A stretch of DNA of 64,000 nucleotides from Lolium rigidum (taxonomy: Eukaryota > Streptophyta > Magnoliopsida > Poales > Poaceae), in assembly GCF_022539505.1 (NCBI RefSeq), contig NC_061509.1:211010254-211074253 (forward strand), in the 5' to 3' direction. The stretch's first letter is position 1; each line of letters begins with the position of its first letter. The position numbers and the translations under genes were made by a program. The notes beneath the pieces are model-generated. The model was not told where the DNA came from and did no database searches. It saw nothing but the letters and a program-made list of their open reading frames with translations. Below are positions 34,173 to 44,825 of this stretch, piece after piece.

Positions 34173-35327
34173 TTAGGTACTAAAGAGATCTGGGTACTCT
34201 TTCCTCATGAAGTCTTCGCGTTCCCAGGTGGCTTCATCCTCGGTATGGTTGCTCCATTGGATCTTCAGAAACTTGATGCTTCGGGTGCGGGTGGTTCGAT
34301 ACGCTTCTTCCAAGATGCGAATCGGCACTTCGCGGTAAGTCAGATCCTGGTTGATATCTACCGATCGGTGATCTATGTTCTTGAACACTTCGGTCTTCTC
34401 CGGGACTTCAAGGCATTTACGGAGGAGTGAGATATGGAACACGTCGTGTACGGCCGACATTTCTTCAGGCAACTCCAGTTGGTAAGATACTTCTCCTCGG
34501 CGGCTGAGGACTTTGAAGGGTCCGACATAGCGGGGTGCTAGCTTTCCTTTCAGTTGAAACCTTTGCATTCCTTTCAAGGGGGATACCTTGAGATAGACAA
34601 AGTCTCCGATCTCGAAGGTCATCTCCCGACGTCTCTTGTCGGCGTAGCTCTTCCGTACGGACTGCGCCGTCTTGAGGTACTCTCGGATCTTGTGTACTTT
34701 CTCTTCGGCTTCACGAAGAACATCTGGGCCAAAAACTTGGCTTTCTCCGACTTCCGACCAGTTCAGGGGGGTACGGCATTTTCTCCCATACAAGGCTTCA
34801 AAGGGGGCCATCTGTAGGCTGGCTTGGTAACTATTGTTGTAAGAGAATTCTGCGTAGGGTAGGCGGTCTTCCCACTTGGATCCGTATTCCGGTACGCATG
34901 CTCTAAGCATGTCTTCCGATATCTGGTTTACTCTCTCGGTCTGTCCGTCGGTCTGAGGGTGATAGGCGGTGCTGAAATTTAGGCGAGTGCCTAGTCCTTC
35001 ATGCACCTTTTGCCAGAACCTTGAGGTGAACTGTGATCCTCTATCTGACACTATCGATTTGGGGGTTCCGTGCAGAGCGACTATTCTGGAGATGTAGAGT
35101 TCAGCTAACTTTGGGCCTTGATACGTGGTTTTGACGGCGATGAAATGGGCGACTTTGGTCAATCTATCGACAACTACCCATATGGAGTCATTGCCTTTGC
35201 TGGATTTGGGCAGTCCGGTGATAAAGTCCATTCCTACGGAGTCCCATTTCCATTCCGGAATCTGAAGGGGCTGTAACAGTCCGGCGGGTCGTTGGTGTTC
35301 GGCCTTGACTCTCTGACGAGATGTCAC
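34173..35327 (-). CDS. T2 integrase with C-terminal chromodomain
   Basis: An open frame of 384 residues covers the integrase core and tail. Core motifs are MDFITGLPKSS (Asp34), IVSDRGSQFTS (Asp95) and QTDGQTERVNQ (Glu131); the last two are separated by 35 residues, as the D,D35E rule requires. The GPY/F-type region follows (GKLAPRYVGPFKVLSRRG). The last 55 residues are a chromodomain of Tekay type (EEAYRTTRTRSIKFLKIQW, ATWEREDFM). The enzyme inserts element cDNA, and the chromodomain is thought to direct it to heterochromatin. The zinc-binding H-H-C-C segment lies upstream in another frame (35188-35460), separated by a slip at CGAG 35317-35320. The stop is 47 nt from the LTR, as usual in this clade. 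Confidence 0.93.
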   Translation of the reverse strand: MTSRQRVKAEHQRPAGLLQPLQIPEWKWDSVGMDFITGLPKSSKGNDSIWVVVDRLTKVAHFIAVKTTYQGPKLAELYISRIVALHGTPKSIVSDRGSQFTSRFWQKVHEGLGTRLNFSTAYHPQTDGQTERVNQISEDMLRACVPEYGSKWEDRLPYAEFSYNNSYQASLQMAPFEALYGRKCRTPLNWSEVGESQVFGPDVLREAEEKVHKIREYLKTAQSVRKSYADKRRREMTFEIGDFVYLKVSPLKGMQRFQLKGKLAPRYVGPFKVLSRRGEVSYQLELPEEMSAVHDVFHISLLRKCLEVPEKTEVFKNIDHRSVDINQDLTYREVPIRILEEAYRTTRTRSIKFLKIQWSNHTEDEATWEREDFMRKEYPDLFST

Positions 35328-37157
35328 ATTTGGCGATATAGCTACCGATCTCTCTCTTCATTCCGTGCCACCAAAATTGTTCTTTCAGGTCTTGGTACAT
35401 CTTGGTACCTCCAGGGGTGGATTGAGTAAAGGGTGTCGTGGGCTTCTTGCGGGATGACTTGTTTCAAGTCGAGTCCGATGGTACGCGAGAGACGTTCTTT
35501 GTACCAAAGAACTCCGGCTTCGTCTACGGTGAATCCGGGGGCTTTGCTCGAGGCTATCTGTTTCTTGATTCCGTCGATGCTAGCGTTGTCCTTCGGGCTT
35601 CCTTGATCGACTAACCAAGGTGGGTTGCGGTTCTATGCTGGCTAAGAATCCTTCACTAACAAGTTCAAGTCCGAAGCTGTTCAAACTCTTGATGCAAGGC
35701 TGGGCTGTTCGGTTGCGAGCATGGAGTTCAAGCGACACGGCGATCTACTCAAAGCATCCGCTACCACATTGGCCTTGCCGGGGTGGTAGTGAATCTCCAT
35801 GTCGTAATCTTTGATCAATTCGATCCATCGGCGTTGTCTCATGTTTAACTCTTTACGGGTGAATATGTATTTGAGGCTTTTGTGGTCGGAGTAGATCTCG
35901 CATCGATTACCCATGAGGTAATGACGCCAAACTTTCAAGGCTAAGACCACGGCTGCAAGCTCGAGGTCATGGGTTGGGTAGTTTTGTTCATGTTGCTTGA
36001 GCTGTCTTGAAAGGTAGGATACAACCTTGCCTTCTTGCATAAGCACACATCCAAGACCAATCTTGGAGGCGTCGCGAGTATACGTCAAAGGGCTTAGCGA
36101 TATCGGGCATGATCGGGATTGGGGCGGTGGTCGGTCTACTCTTGAGCTGTTGAAAGCTCTCTTCACATTTATCGGTCCACTCGAACTTCTTGTCCTTCTT
36201 CAACAGTTGGGTCATTGGTCGAGCGATGCTCGAAAAACCTTCTACAAATCTGCGGTAATATCCGGCTAATCCAAGAAAAGCGCGAACCTCGGTTTGGGTG
36301 GTGGGGGCTTTCCATTCCATAACAGTTTTTATCTTTGCGGGATCTACGGCAATTCCTCCTGCAGACAAGATGTGTCCCGGGAATCCAACTTCTTCCGGCC
36401 AAAACTCACACTTGCTAAACTTGGCATACAACTTGTGCTTGTCTAAGGGTTTCTAGGACAATCTCCAAATGTTGTTCATGTTCCTCTTCGGACTTGGAGT
36501 ATACTAGAATATCGTCGATGAACACAACGACAAACTTGTCCAAAAAGTTCATGAAGATCTTATTCATGAGATTCATGAAGTAAGCGGGGGCATTGGTCGG
36601 TCCAAACGACATGACGTTGTACTCATACAACCCATATCTAGTGGTAAAGGCAGTTTTTGGGATGTCGGTGGCTCGGATCTTCGATTGATGATATCCCGTT
36701 CTAAGGTCGATCTTGGAGAAAACTTTGGCTCCGGTGAGTTGATCAAACAAGTCTTCTATCTTGGGTAGGGGTATTTGTTTTTGATGGTGACGTCGTTAAG
36801 CTTTCGATAGTCGGTACATAAACGATTTGCACCATCCTTCTTGTCCACAAACAAGACGGGGGATCTCCGGGGGGATGCACTTGGTCTAATCGGACCCTTG
36901 GCCAACATATCATCTATCTGCTTCTTCAGCTCCACAAGCTACGTTGCGTTCATCTTCGTAGGCTCTGCGGGCTATGGGTCCGGTTCGGGAATTAACTCGA
37001 TGATAAACTCGATATCCCTATGCGGGGGCATACCGGGTAGATCATCGAGGAAACACATCGGGGTATCGACGGACGACCACGATTTGATCCGAAGTTGGCT
37101 TGGCTACACTTTGGTTACACGTGAATTTTCGGGGTAGTTTTTCGGAGACGTGCTCAA
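35328..37157 (-). pseudogene. T2 reverse transcriptase - RNase H - integrase zinc finger, frame-broken
   Basis: Read on the minus strand in several frames. About 37090-36760 holds the PR-RT linker (PLPKIEDLF near its end). 36750-36415 is RT with [15 protein letters not shown] and the catalytic FIDDILVYS. 36431-36040 has [10 protein letters not shown] and [16 protein letters not shown]. 36100-35681 is RNase H ([38 protein letters not shown]). 35640-35188 is the integrase zinc-binding region (QFWWHGMKREIGSYIAKC). Slips lie at 37046-37049, 36075-36078 and 35317-35320, each a CGAG where CAG keeps frame, and near 36445 and 35410. Conserved Leu codons of RT read as Pro at 36598-36600, 36396-36398, 36378-36380, 36132-36134 and 36114-36116. 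Domain content is complete; whether the breaks are real is doubtful. Confidence 0.88.
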
Positions 37158-38683
37158 CTACGATACACAGGTGCTGCTAGTCATGGTTATGGCTTTCTTG
37201 GCACGGTCTATCAATCCATTGTGCTTGGACATCCAATCCATTCCTAGGACAACTTCCAAACCTTTGGTTCCAAGAATGATGAGATTTGCATAGAATTCTA
37301 CCTCATGGATTATGATGGGTACATTTTTGCAAAATTTTCTGGCCTTGGTGGTTGATCCGGGGATTTGAACTATCATAACATGTTTCAAACTGAGGGGTTG
37401 AATTTTACTTGTTGATGCAAAGTCTTCGGTGACAAAAGAATGAGATGCTCCGGAATCAAACAACACTGCGGCGAGGATGTGGTTGACGAGAAAACATACC
37501 CAGTACCACATACGGTGCTTCTGGGCTTCTTCGGCGCTCATGTGGAAGAGACGGCCGTTGCGGTTGTTGGGGTTGTTGGGGGCGAACTTCTTGCCGGTGG
37601 AGACACGGCGTTGCTGCTGGCGAGGTGCGGCGGTGTTGCCGGCGAGCTTGGCGAGACGCTTGGGACACTCGTTGGAGTAGTGCCCCACTACACCACACTC
37701 ATAACAAGTGATGGTGGACTTGTCCTGCTTGTTTGCGACGGGGATGGCATTGCTTCCGGTTCTGGGAGCGGTGTTGGTGTTGTTGTTGTTGTTGTTGTTA
37801 GGGGCTCGGGGTGGTGCGCGGTTGTAGTTGTTGTTGTTGTAGCCTCCTGACTTGTAGTTTCCTCCACTTCTATTCTGATAATTGGGGCGCGAGTTCTGCA
37901 TCGGTGGCTTATTGTTTCTTGGAGTGAAACCTCCACTTGAGCCGGGGCGAAACTTTTGGGGGTGGCTTGATCCACTCTGATTGGCCATGCGGCGCTTGCG
38001 GTTCTCATTGGCTTGGTTTAACTTGCCCTCCATCTGGATGGCGGAGTCAACAAGGGCTTCGAGGTCGGCAAAGGGGATGTTGACGAGGACAGTCTGCATC
38101 TCATCATGCAGTCCGTTCGAGGAATCTCTCCTTCCTCTTCTCAACGGTGTCGGTCTCATCGGGGGCATACCTTGACGGTGTAAGAAACTTGTCGCGGTAT
38201 TCAACCACCGTCATGCGGCCTTGTTTCGAGTTCACGGAACTCATCCCTCATCTTCTTGATAAGACCCGGGGGTACATGGTACTTGCTGAACTTGAGTTTG
38301 AAATCCTCCCAAGTCATGAATTGACCTCCGTTCATGGCAAGGGTGCTTGTCCACCAAGCGCGGGCTGGTCCGGCGAGATAGTGGGTGGCGAACAGAACTT
38401 TCTCGTTGGCTTCTACACCGGCTACCTCTAGATTGTTCTCCATAGTCTGGAGCCAATCATCGGCGTCAAGGGGTTCCTCGGTCTTGCTAAACACCGGAGG
38501 GTTGGTGTTTTGGAAGTTCTTGAGTTTGGATCCGGGGTGGTCATGATTTCCATGGCCTTGGTTGGCGATGTTACGCAAGGCGATGAGGTTGGCTTGACGT
38601 TCGGCTCTTTCTGTCTCTCTGTCGGCAAGCATGGTTTCCAACAGTTGCAGCATCGCGTCGTTGGTGCGATTTGGAGGGGCCAT
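37158..38683 (-). pseudogene. T2 gag and protease, frame-broken
   Basis: The first part (38683-38201) begins MAPPNRTNDAMLQLLETML and carries the capsid-like Gag region (PLDADDWLQTMENNLEVAG, WEDFKLKFSKYHVP). It goes out of frame at CGAG 38227-38230. A short stretch in another frame leads to a second slip at CGAG 38118-38121. The frame from 38204 to 37158 then holds the end of Gag (LVNIPFADLEALVDSAI), an Asn-rich low-complexity stretch, and a CCHC zinc knuckle (Cys167, Cys170, His175, Cys180). The retropepsin with LFDSGASHSFV (Asp250) and VVLGMDWM follows. Gag packages element RNA and the protease matures the particle. Both slips disappear if CGAG is read as CAG. Confidence 0.9.
37774..37848 (-). 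repeat. GTT/AAC trinucleotide runs encoding Asn stretches in T2 gag
   Basis: Plus-strand GTTGTTGTT runs at about 37779-37799 and 37826-37840 are read on the minus strand as poly-Asn inside the Gag low-complexity region. They are expected to be length-variable. Confidence 0.8.
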
Positions 38684-38916
38684 CTGGAGATATAGAAGAT
38701 CATGAGATAAGAGGGAACATTCGATGGTTCATTTTGGTTAAGTTTGAAAACAGTTGAAAACTTGTAAACTTTTCATGACAAACATAACATTCATTCATTC
38801 ATGCAACACATGGTACAAACTAACACCCATACTACCATGGTTTTAAGAACCATTTTCTTGCTACGATACAAGGGACGGGATACAACTCACACCTACTATA
38901 AGTGAGACTAGTGCAA

Positions 38917-39720
38917 CTACTCCTCATCATCAACATCGATCGGGACGTAGTCGTCGGGTCCTGCCTCCAGAAACTCGTAGTCTTCCTCCTCGGTGTTCTC
39001 ATCGTCCTCAAAGTCGTCGTCGTCGCTCGGGAAGGCGTCTCCTCCCTGAATGTCGATGCCTCCATCGTCATCCTCCAGGTCGACGAATCTGATCCTCCCG
39101 GGCCTTGACGGTGGCCTCAAGTGACGCGATCCTGGCGCGAAGGCGACGAATCGTAGCGTCCTTCTTGGCGCGCTGGCGGCGAAGGCTCCTGCGGTCGTTG
39201 TTGAGTAGCTTGATCGCCTCGCCCTGCTCGGTGATGTGAGCATGGGTCTGGTTCGCGTAAGCGCGAGAGGCGTCGAGGTCCTCCGAGTACGGTAGAGCAT
39301 GAAGTCCAGGTGCTCAGCATGGTGCCTCAACTCCGGGTGCGGGCTGCGGCTCCATGGGCACTCCCGCAGCATCACGCCTCACAAGGTGTGCGTAGCGAGA
39401 CGCAAGCGGGCGTACCACATTCGGCCACAAAGACGAGCAAGTGCCTCCTGAAGAGCACGTGCAAGTCCATCTAACCAGGTTGCTCTCCCGGAACGAGAAC
39501 GGGATCCTCTCCGAGGTGGGAGGCTCCATCTTGCCCCTTAAGTCGGCGGTGATCACCCACTGCAACTCTCCCCGGGCGTGTCGTCCAGCTGAACCCCGTG
39601 GAACTCGGGGTGTGGGCGCCCAAGGAATTCAGAGACGGCGTCGAGGTCGTTCTCGAAGATCAAGCTCCCTCCGTTCCCAAGTTGATAAAACTTGGTGTTG
39701 ATGGGTTCATTGGGCTCCAT
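38917..39720 (-). pseudogene. T2 leader ORF upstream of gag, acidic coiled-coil protein, frame-broken
   Basis: The minus-strand start at ATG 39720 reads MEPNEPINTKFYQLGNGGSL, then HPEFHGVQLDDTPGE. After a one-base slip near 39563 it continues WVITADLRGKMEPPTSERI. Later frames show a heptad-like basic helix (LRARIASLEATVKARE) and a very acidic tail (DDDDFEDDENTEEEDYEF) ending at TAG 38917-38919. The size would be about 265 residues if the slips are not real. Most Tekay elements have only gag-pol, so an extra ORF before gag is unusual. I do not recognise a family. Coiled coil plus acidic tail would suit a protein-binding or chaperone role, which is speculation. Confidence 0.55.
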
Positions 39721-39931
39721 CTGAAAGAGAATTGGTTGAGTAGGTTAGAGAGTGCAAAGTGTGGCAAAATTTTAAGTTGATTCAAATAAGATAGAACATG
39801 ATTCATCAAATTTTTGCAAAGTCTCAAGACAAGAGTGTAGTAAGTTTTCACAAATACTTTCTTTCATTTGATTTTCAAAGTTAAGTTTTCGGAACGCCCA
39901 TTCTAACTAAGGTCTTCTAAGGTCAAACAAT

Positions 39932-39944
39932 GGCTGCGATACCA
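39932..39944 (-). promoter_or_regulatory. Primer binding site of T2, variant iMet type
   Basis: The minus-strand word is TGGTATCGCAGCC, 3 nt inside the right LTR, where the family has TGGTATCAGAGC. The altered bases fall on a CAG and resemble the CAG/CTG anomaly seen elsewhere. Confidence 0.7.
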
Positions 39945-39947
39945 ACT

Positions 39948-42900
39948 TGTCAACACCCGGATTTTTAAGTCCGGATGCCTATTATGTCATACATCGCAAT
40001 CCCAGGAATATTGTTGTTGCGAGGCATAATAGTTAAGTATCACGATCATCATTCATTACATACCATAAGTCTTACAATCTTGGAATCACATGATCCATAT
40101 TACACGAATAGTTGATCTATCGATCAACGAACAAACACTAAGTTCATAGTTCAACATAGCGGAAGCGTAAGATACAAGGACTCTCTAGTCCACGGGCCAA
40201 CGCTTGACGTCGGAAGGCGCTTAGTTGTCGTAGGCGTCCTGCTGGTCATCTCCTTGTTCATCTTCATACTACTGGCCATTTGAATAGCCGGGGACAAAGC
40301 CGTGAGTACTTTAAGTACTCGCAAACTAATACTAAAGTAAGTGCTAGACATTCTAGTATGGTTTGCTAAGCTCTAGTTTATTTGCGTAAAGCTAGTTTTA
40401 GTTCACAAAGTTTGAGAAAAGCTTATTCGAAGTGCTAACTAACTCAAGTGGGAACATTAGTGTCATTCCCACCCTTCAAGTGGTGATTTCAATTCAATTC
40501 ACCACAAGTCATTTCACCATCACCTTTCAACATCATTTTCAAAAATATGACATCGGAAGCTGTATGGCCTTTCCAACGCGTCCGTAGCAGTGGACGCGGC
40601 TATTCGAATAGGTTTACACTCTGCGAGAGGTTGCACACTTGTGCCACAACATTTGATTTCATCCGTCGGGATTTCCCGAATAATCGTAACACGATGCGCG
40701 GATCATCAACCATAACCTTTCACTTACGAACCCTAGTATGAGCACCTCTCCCCATGAGCTTGGCCTCCCGAGTGAAGACCAGACAGTCAGCTTCGGGAGC
40801 TGCACGAGGGCTTGGGCCGGACATTCACCTCATTTCGCATCATATCATATCGTTTCTTTTGTGGTAGAGGCAGCTTTCGGCATAACTCCGATGACGCTTG
40901 TTTAGAGGGAACCCATACTAAGACACATAAACTTCCAGTTAAGCCCTACCCATAATCAGGTATTGTGGGGGTACTTGATAATTGGAAAGGTATCGCATTC
41001 AAACCAACATCATTGTTTTATCAAAAATCACCATCTTCTCTTGTTCATATTCACCTTCAAAAATCCTTCAATGGAATGCATCATCATTCCAAGGTTTCAA
41101 ATTCGTTTCAAATTCACATTGTTCCCATCTAGAGTAGTCAAGTTTTGAATTCATTAGCACTAGCTCTAATCCATGAGGGGTGCTATCTTGCTTTGCTTGG
41201 AAGAGACTAACTCACTACTCTAGTAACCAACTTGTACTTTGACCAAAGTTAACTATAAAAGTAACTCATTTAGAAATCAAGTAAAAACTTGTAAAGTAAA
41301 AACTTGGGATGGGTTCATGTAAGAAAAGATAAGAGACATGGTGCCTTGCCCCAAGGGGCTTTGCACTTTGCAAGAATATTAGCTTGCCTTGATAGTTCTC
41401 AAAGCTGTTCCTCCTCCTCCTCTTGGTAGTATCCTTCTTCTTCGGCGTACTCTCCGGTGCTACCGTCTAAATTTGAATACGAGTATAATTACTCACTAAT
41501 TCAATGGCTATTCCATACATCACATATAATCACACAAACTACTCTATGCACACAAGTAAATTAACTAGAGTGCATGGGTTGTGGGGTTTTAAAAGAATTC
41601 ACTTCTTTGTATTTTATATGTAAATGATAGTTTCCTTAGGGTTCTTGAGAAATAAATTCCTCTCATTGAAATCTTCTTAAGATTTAATTTCTCAAACAAT
41701 TATACATGAAATGGGTATTGACCTAGGTCAACCATTCATCATCGGTATTTGAGAAAATGATTTAAATGAGGTAGGTCACCTCATACCATTTAAATACTAC
41801 TACACATGATTTAAATCTCAAGCCATTCATATAAGAGAGTTTGGACCAGAGGTACAAACATCCCATGAATGCATGTGAGACAAGTTTAAATGAAGTATAA
41901 GACTTCACACAATTTACTTTAATAGTTTTGGACAATATCAACTAGTTAAACTAGTCAAATTATCCATTCCATTAACTATGGCATGATCATGCAAAGTGAC
42001 CACACCATTTTCTTGCAGAAACAATTAGTGTAAGTCAAAAGTGAGCTATTAGAGTTGGAATTAACTTAATATCTATTTTGGTTGATTTTTAAGAATTATT
42101 TGAATAGGGAAAAGTCCCTGTCTTGTTATTTTTATCATAATTATTCTACAAAGAATCTGACCATGGGGCCAGGTGGCATGTTGTAGAGAATTTCGAGTGG
42201 CTTTCTAACAACATAAGATTCACTAAATTTGGTTTAGCCAATTTGAATCTATTGAATTTCAAAGTTTGTGCGATGATTGGAAATGTTTGGAAATGTTTAA
42301 ATCAATTTTGAATTAAACGAGCCGGCGGGAAACACTACGTGGGCCGAGAAGATTTAAAAACGGCCCGAGGCCAGCCCACCACGCGTCTGCGCCGCGTGGG
42401 CTGCCGACGAGGGTCCCGCATGTCGGCGGCTAATAAACCCGAAACGGTATGGATGATTACGGCGCGTTAGATTAGATGGCAGATCAACGGCCCACGCTCG
42501 TCGTCGTCGACCGACGAGAGAGAGCTCGCCGGCGGCTCGAGTAGGGGTGGGAGAGCTCACCGCGGCTCCGGCTAGGGTTGGCGGTGTGCGCGGTGAAGCG
42601 GTGGTCGACGGCGAGGCTCCGGTGCCGGTGGCGTCGCCGAGGTGGCTCCAATCGACGGCGAGCTTCCGCGGCGTCCGTCGGCGGTGAGGTGGCGATTGGG
42701 TGGCTACGGCGAGTAATTGGGGCGGTGAGGTGGTCGAGGAGCTTGAGGGAGGAGAGGGGAGTGCGGCGGTGTGCTCGGATCGTCAAATGGAGGCCTCTAT
42801 TTATAGGCGAGGAGGGTGCTTGCGGGGCGGAACGAAGTCGACCATGGCGCGGCGTCTCGGCGAGCGGTTGGGCTAAGCGAGGGTCGCTGTCGGGTTCTCC

Positions 42901-44178
42901 TCGTCCGGGCGAGACTAGGGGAGGTGTTGGCTTGGTCGGGCGGCGTGGTATGGCGCGGGATTGTGTCCGTGTCTGCCGCGCCCGCGGCGGAGGAGGTTTC
43001 GCTTCTCCGGCGGCGGTGGGCACGGGTCGTGGCTGGGCGCGTGTGCGGCGGCGTCGCGGTGTCACGGTGAGGCTCAAGGCGCTCACGGGGGTCCGGGCGT
43101 GCGTAGAGCGTCGAGGCGGCAGGTGGCCGGATGGTGTCCGTGGCGTGCGCGTGTGCGACGTCGCACGGCATGCGGCGTGCGGGCGCGTGCTGGGCGCGCG
43201 TCGTCCGGCGTGCTGTCGGCCTCCTCCTCGACCACGGCGGTGCTAGGCGGGGCTAGGCGATGCGGTGGCGCATGGTGGCGAGGTGTCCACGGCGGAGAAG
43301 CAAGGGAGAGAGGGGAGGCGTCGGGCTCGGCGACATGGCCGGCATGGCCATGCCAGGCTTGCTAGGCCTCTCCTCCTAGGGTTTTCTAGGTTAGTGTTGG
43401 TGAGAGGGGAACCGAGGGAACACAATGGTGTAGGTTAGGGGATTTTAGGTGTAGTAGAATCACTATTTGCAATAGTTGCAAATAGTGCCCAATCTTGGAA
43501 TTCCCAAAAATATCCAAATTTGAAATAATTCAAATGGTGAACCTTTTTGAAAAGTGAGTGTTGGGATAAGTTGTAATTGACCAGAGATGAATTGAGGTGG
43601 TGGTGGAAAAGTTAGATTTCAAAAATGGCCAAAAATGGCTAAGTGAAGATTGTTGAACTTGTTATAAAGTTGCAACTTTGGATGAGCATAGCTAGTGATC
43701 AAAGATGAATTTGGCAGGGTGATCTTCATCAAAGTTGTTCACCTTGATGTTGACTTTGAAATGGTGCAAAGAGTTAGCAAGAATTGGTTTGGGAAAATTG
43801 AAATGCGGGGGCTCAAAGTGGTGATCAGACTAAGTTTGGCAGATTTGGCCATTATCTTATGTGAGTGGGAATTGTGTTTGAAATTCATTTGAATTGTGCA
43901 ACCTTGGTTCCAAAAGTTGTAATAAGTGTTTAGTAACATTATTCAACTAATGGTGAAGACCAAATAGGTCTAGGGTCAAAATTTATAAAAATGCCATAGG
44001 GCATATGTGAGGGTTTTTAGGGTTTTTCAATTTATGTGATTTTCTTCCTCTTTGATTTATTTGGTTGGTGATCTCCATATGATCACTCTAGGGTTTTAGA
44101 GCATATCAAGAACAAGTAATAACAATCATCATGGCATATCACTCAAATGCACAAGTCCTATGCATGGTACTATGCAAA
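39948..44178 (-). repeat. 5' LTR of T2, last about 80 bp in gap
   Basis: Aligns with 29825-34046 throughout, including the GC-rich block (about 42310-43370) and the TATA box at 42798-42805 (TATAAATA, minus strand). Differences to the 3' LTR concentrate at CAG/CTG sites (for example CGAG 42194-42197, 42366-42369, 43413-43416 against CAG in the other copy). Confidence 0.92.
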
Positions 44179-44278
44179 NNNNNNNNNNNNNNNNNNNNNN
44201 NNNNNNNNNNNNNNNNNNNNNNNNNNNNNNNNNNNNNNNNNNNNNNNNNNNNNNNNNNNNNNNNNNNNNNNNNNNNNN
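44179..44278. other. 100-N assembly gap
   Basis: Exactly 100 unknown bases, the conventional size for a gap of unknown length. On the left is the T2 5' LTR about 80 bp before its end; on the right is the late internal region of A2. The missing DNA must include the T2 end, about 810 bp of A2 LTR, its PBS and its coding region. Confidence 0.97.
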
Positions 44279-44825
44279 TTGACAAAATTGTTTCATGTTT
44301 TCAAAATAAAAGCTCTAGCACAAATATAGCAATCGATGCTTTCCTCTTTGAAGGACCATTCTCTTTACTTTTATGTTGAGTCAGTTCACCTATCTTTCTC
44401 CACCTCAAGAAGCAAACACTTGTGTGAACTGTGCATTGATTCTTACATACTTGCATATTGTACTTGTTATATTACTCTATGATTGACTGTTATCCATGAG
44501 ATATACATGTTACAAGTTGAAAGCAACCACTGAAACTTAATCTTCCTTTGTGTTGTTTCAATACCTTTACTTTGATTTATTGCTTTATGAGTTAACTCTT
44601 ATGCAAGACTTATTAATACTTGTCTTGAAGTACTATTCATGAAAAGTCTTTGCTATATGATTCACTTGTTTTCTCATGTCATTACCATTGTTTTGATCGC
44701 TGCATCCACTACATATGTTTACAAATAGTATGATCAAGGTTATGATGGCATATCACTTCAGAAATTATCTTTGTTATCGTTTTACCTGCTCGGGACGAGC
44801 AGAACTAATTAAGCTTGGGGATGCT
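44279..44825 (+). mobile_element. A2 internal 3' end with PPT
   Basis: Homologous to 51213-51753 of A3 and 6499-7037 of A1. It ends with GCTCGGGACGAGC and AAGCTTGGGGATGCT just before the LTR. No gene. Confidence 0.85.

Larger units (their letters stand above)
29825..44178 (-). mobile_element. Tekay chromovirus T2 (minus strand), nested in A2; right end lost in gap
   Basis: The LTRs begin TGTCAACACCCGGATTTTTA at 29825 and 39948. The left (3') LTR is 4301 bp; the right (5') LTR is visible to within about 80 bp of its end, then meets the N run. Internal order on the minus strand is PBS, leader ORF, gag with CCHC knuckle, protease, RT, RNase H, integrase, chromodomain, as in Tekay/Del chromoviruses. 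The expected target duplication is GAGGC (29820-29824); its partner is in the gap. The reading frame is broken several times, mostly at CAG/CTG-type sites. Confidence 0.92.

Noticed and set aside
44131..44379. ORFs spanning the N run
   Set aside because: They are read through unknown bases and have no meaning.
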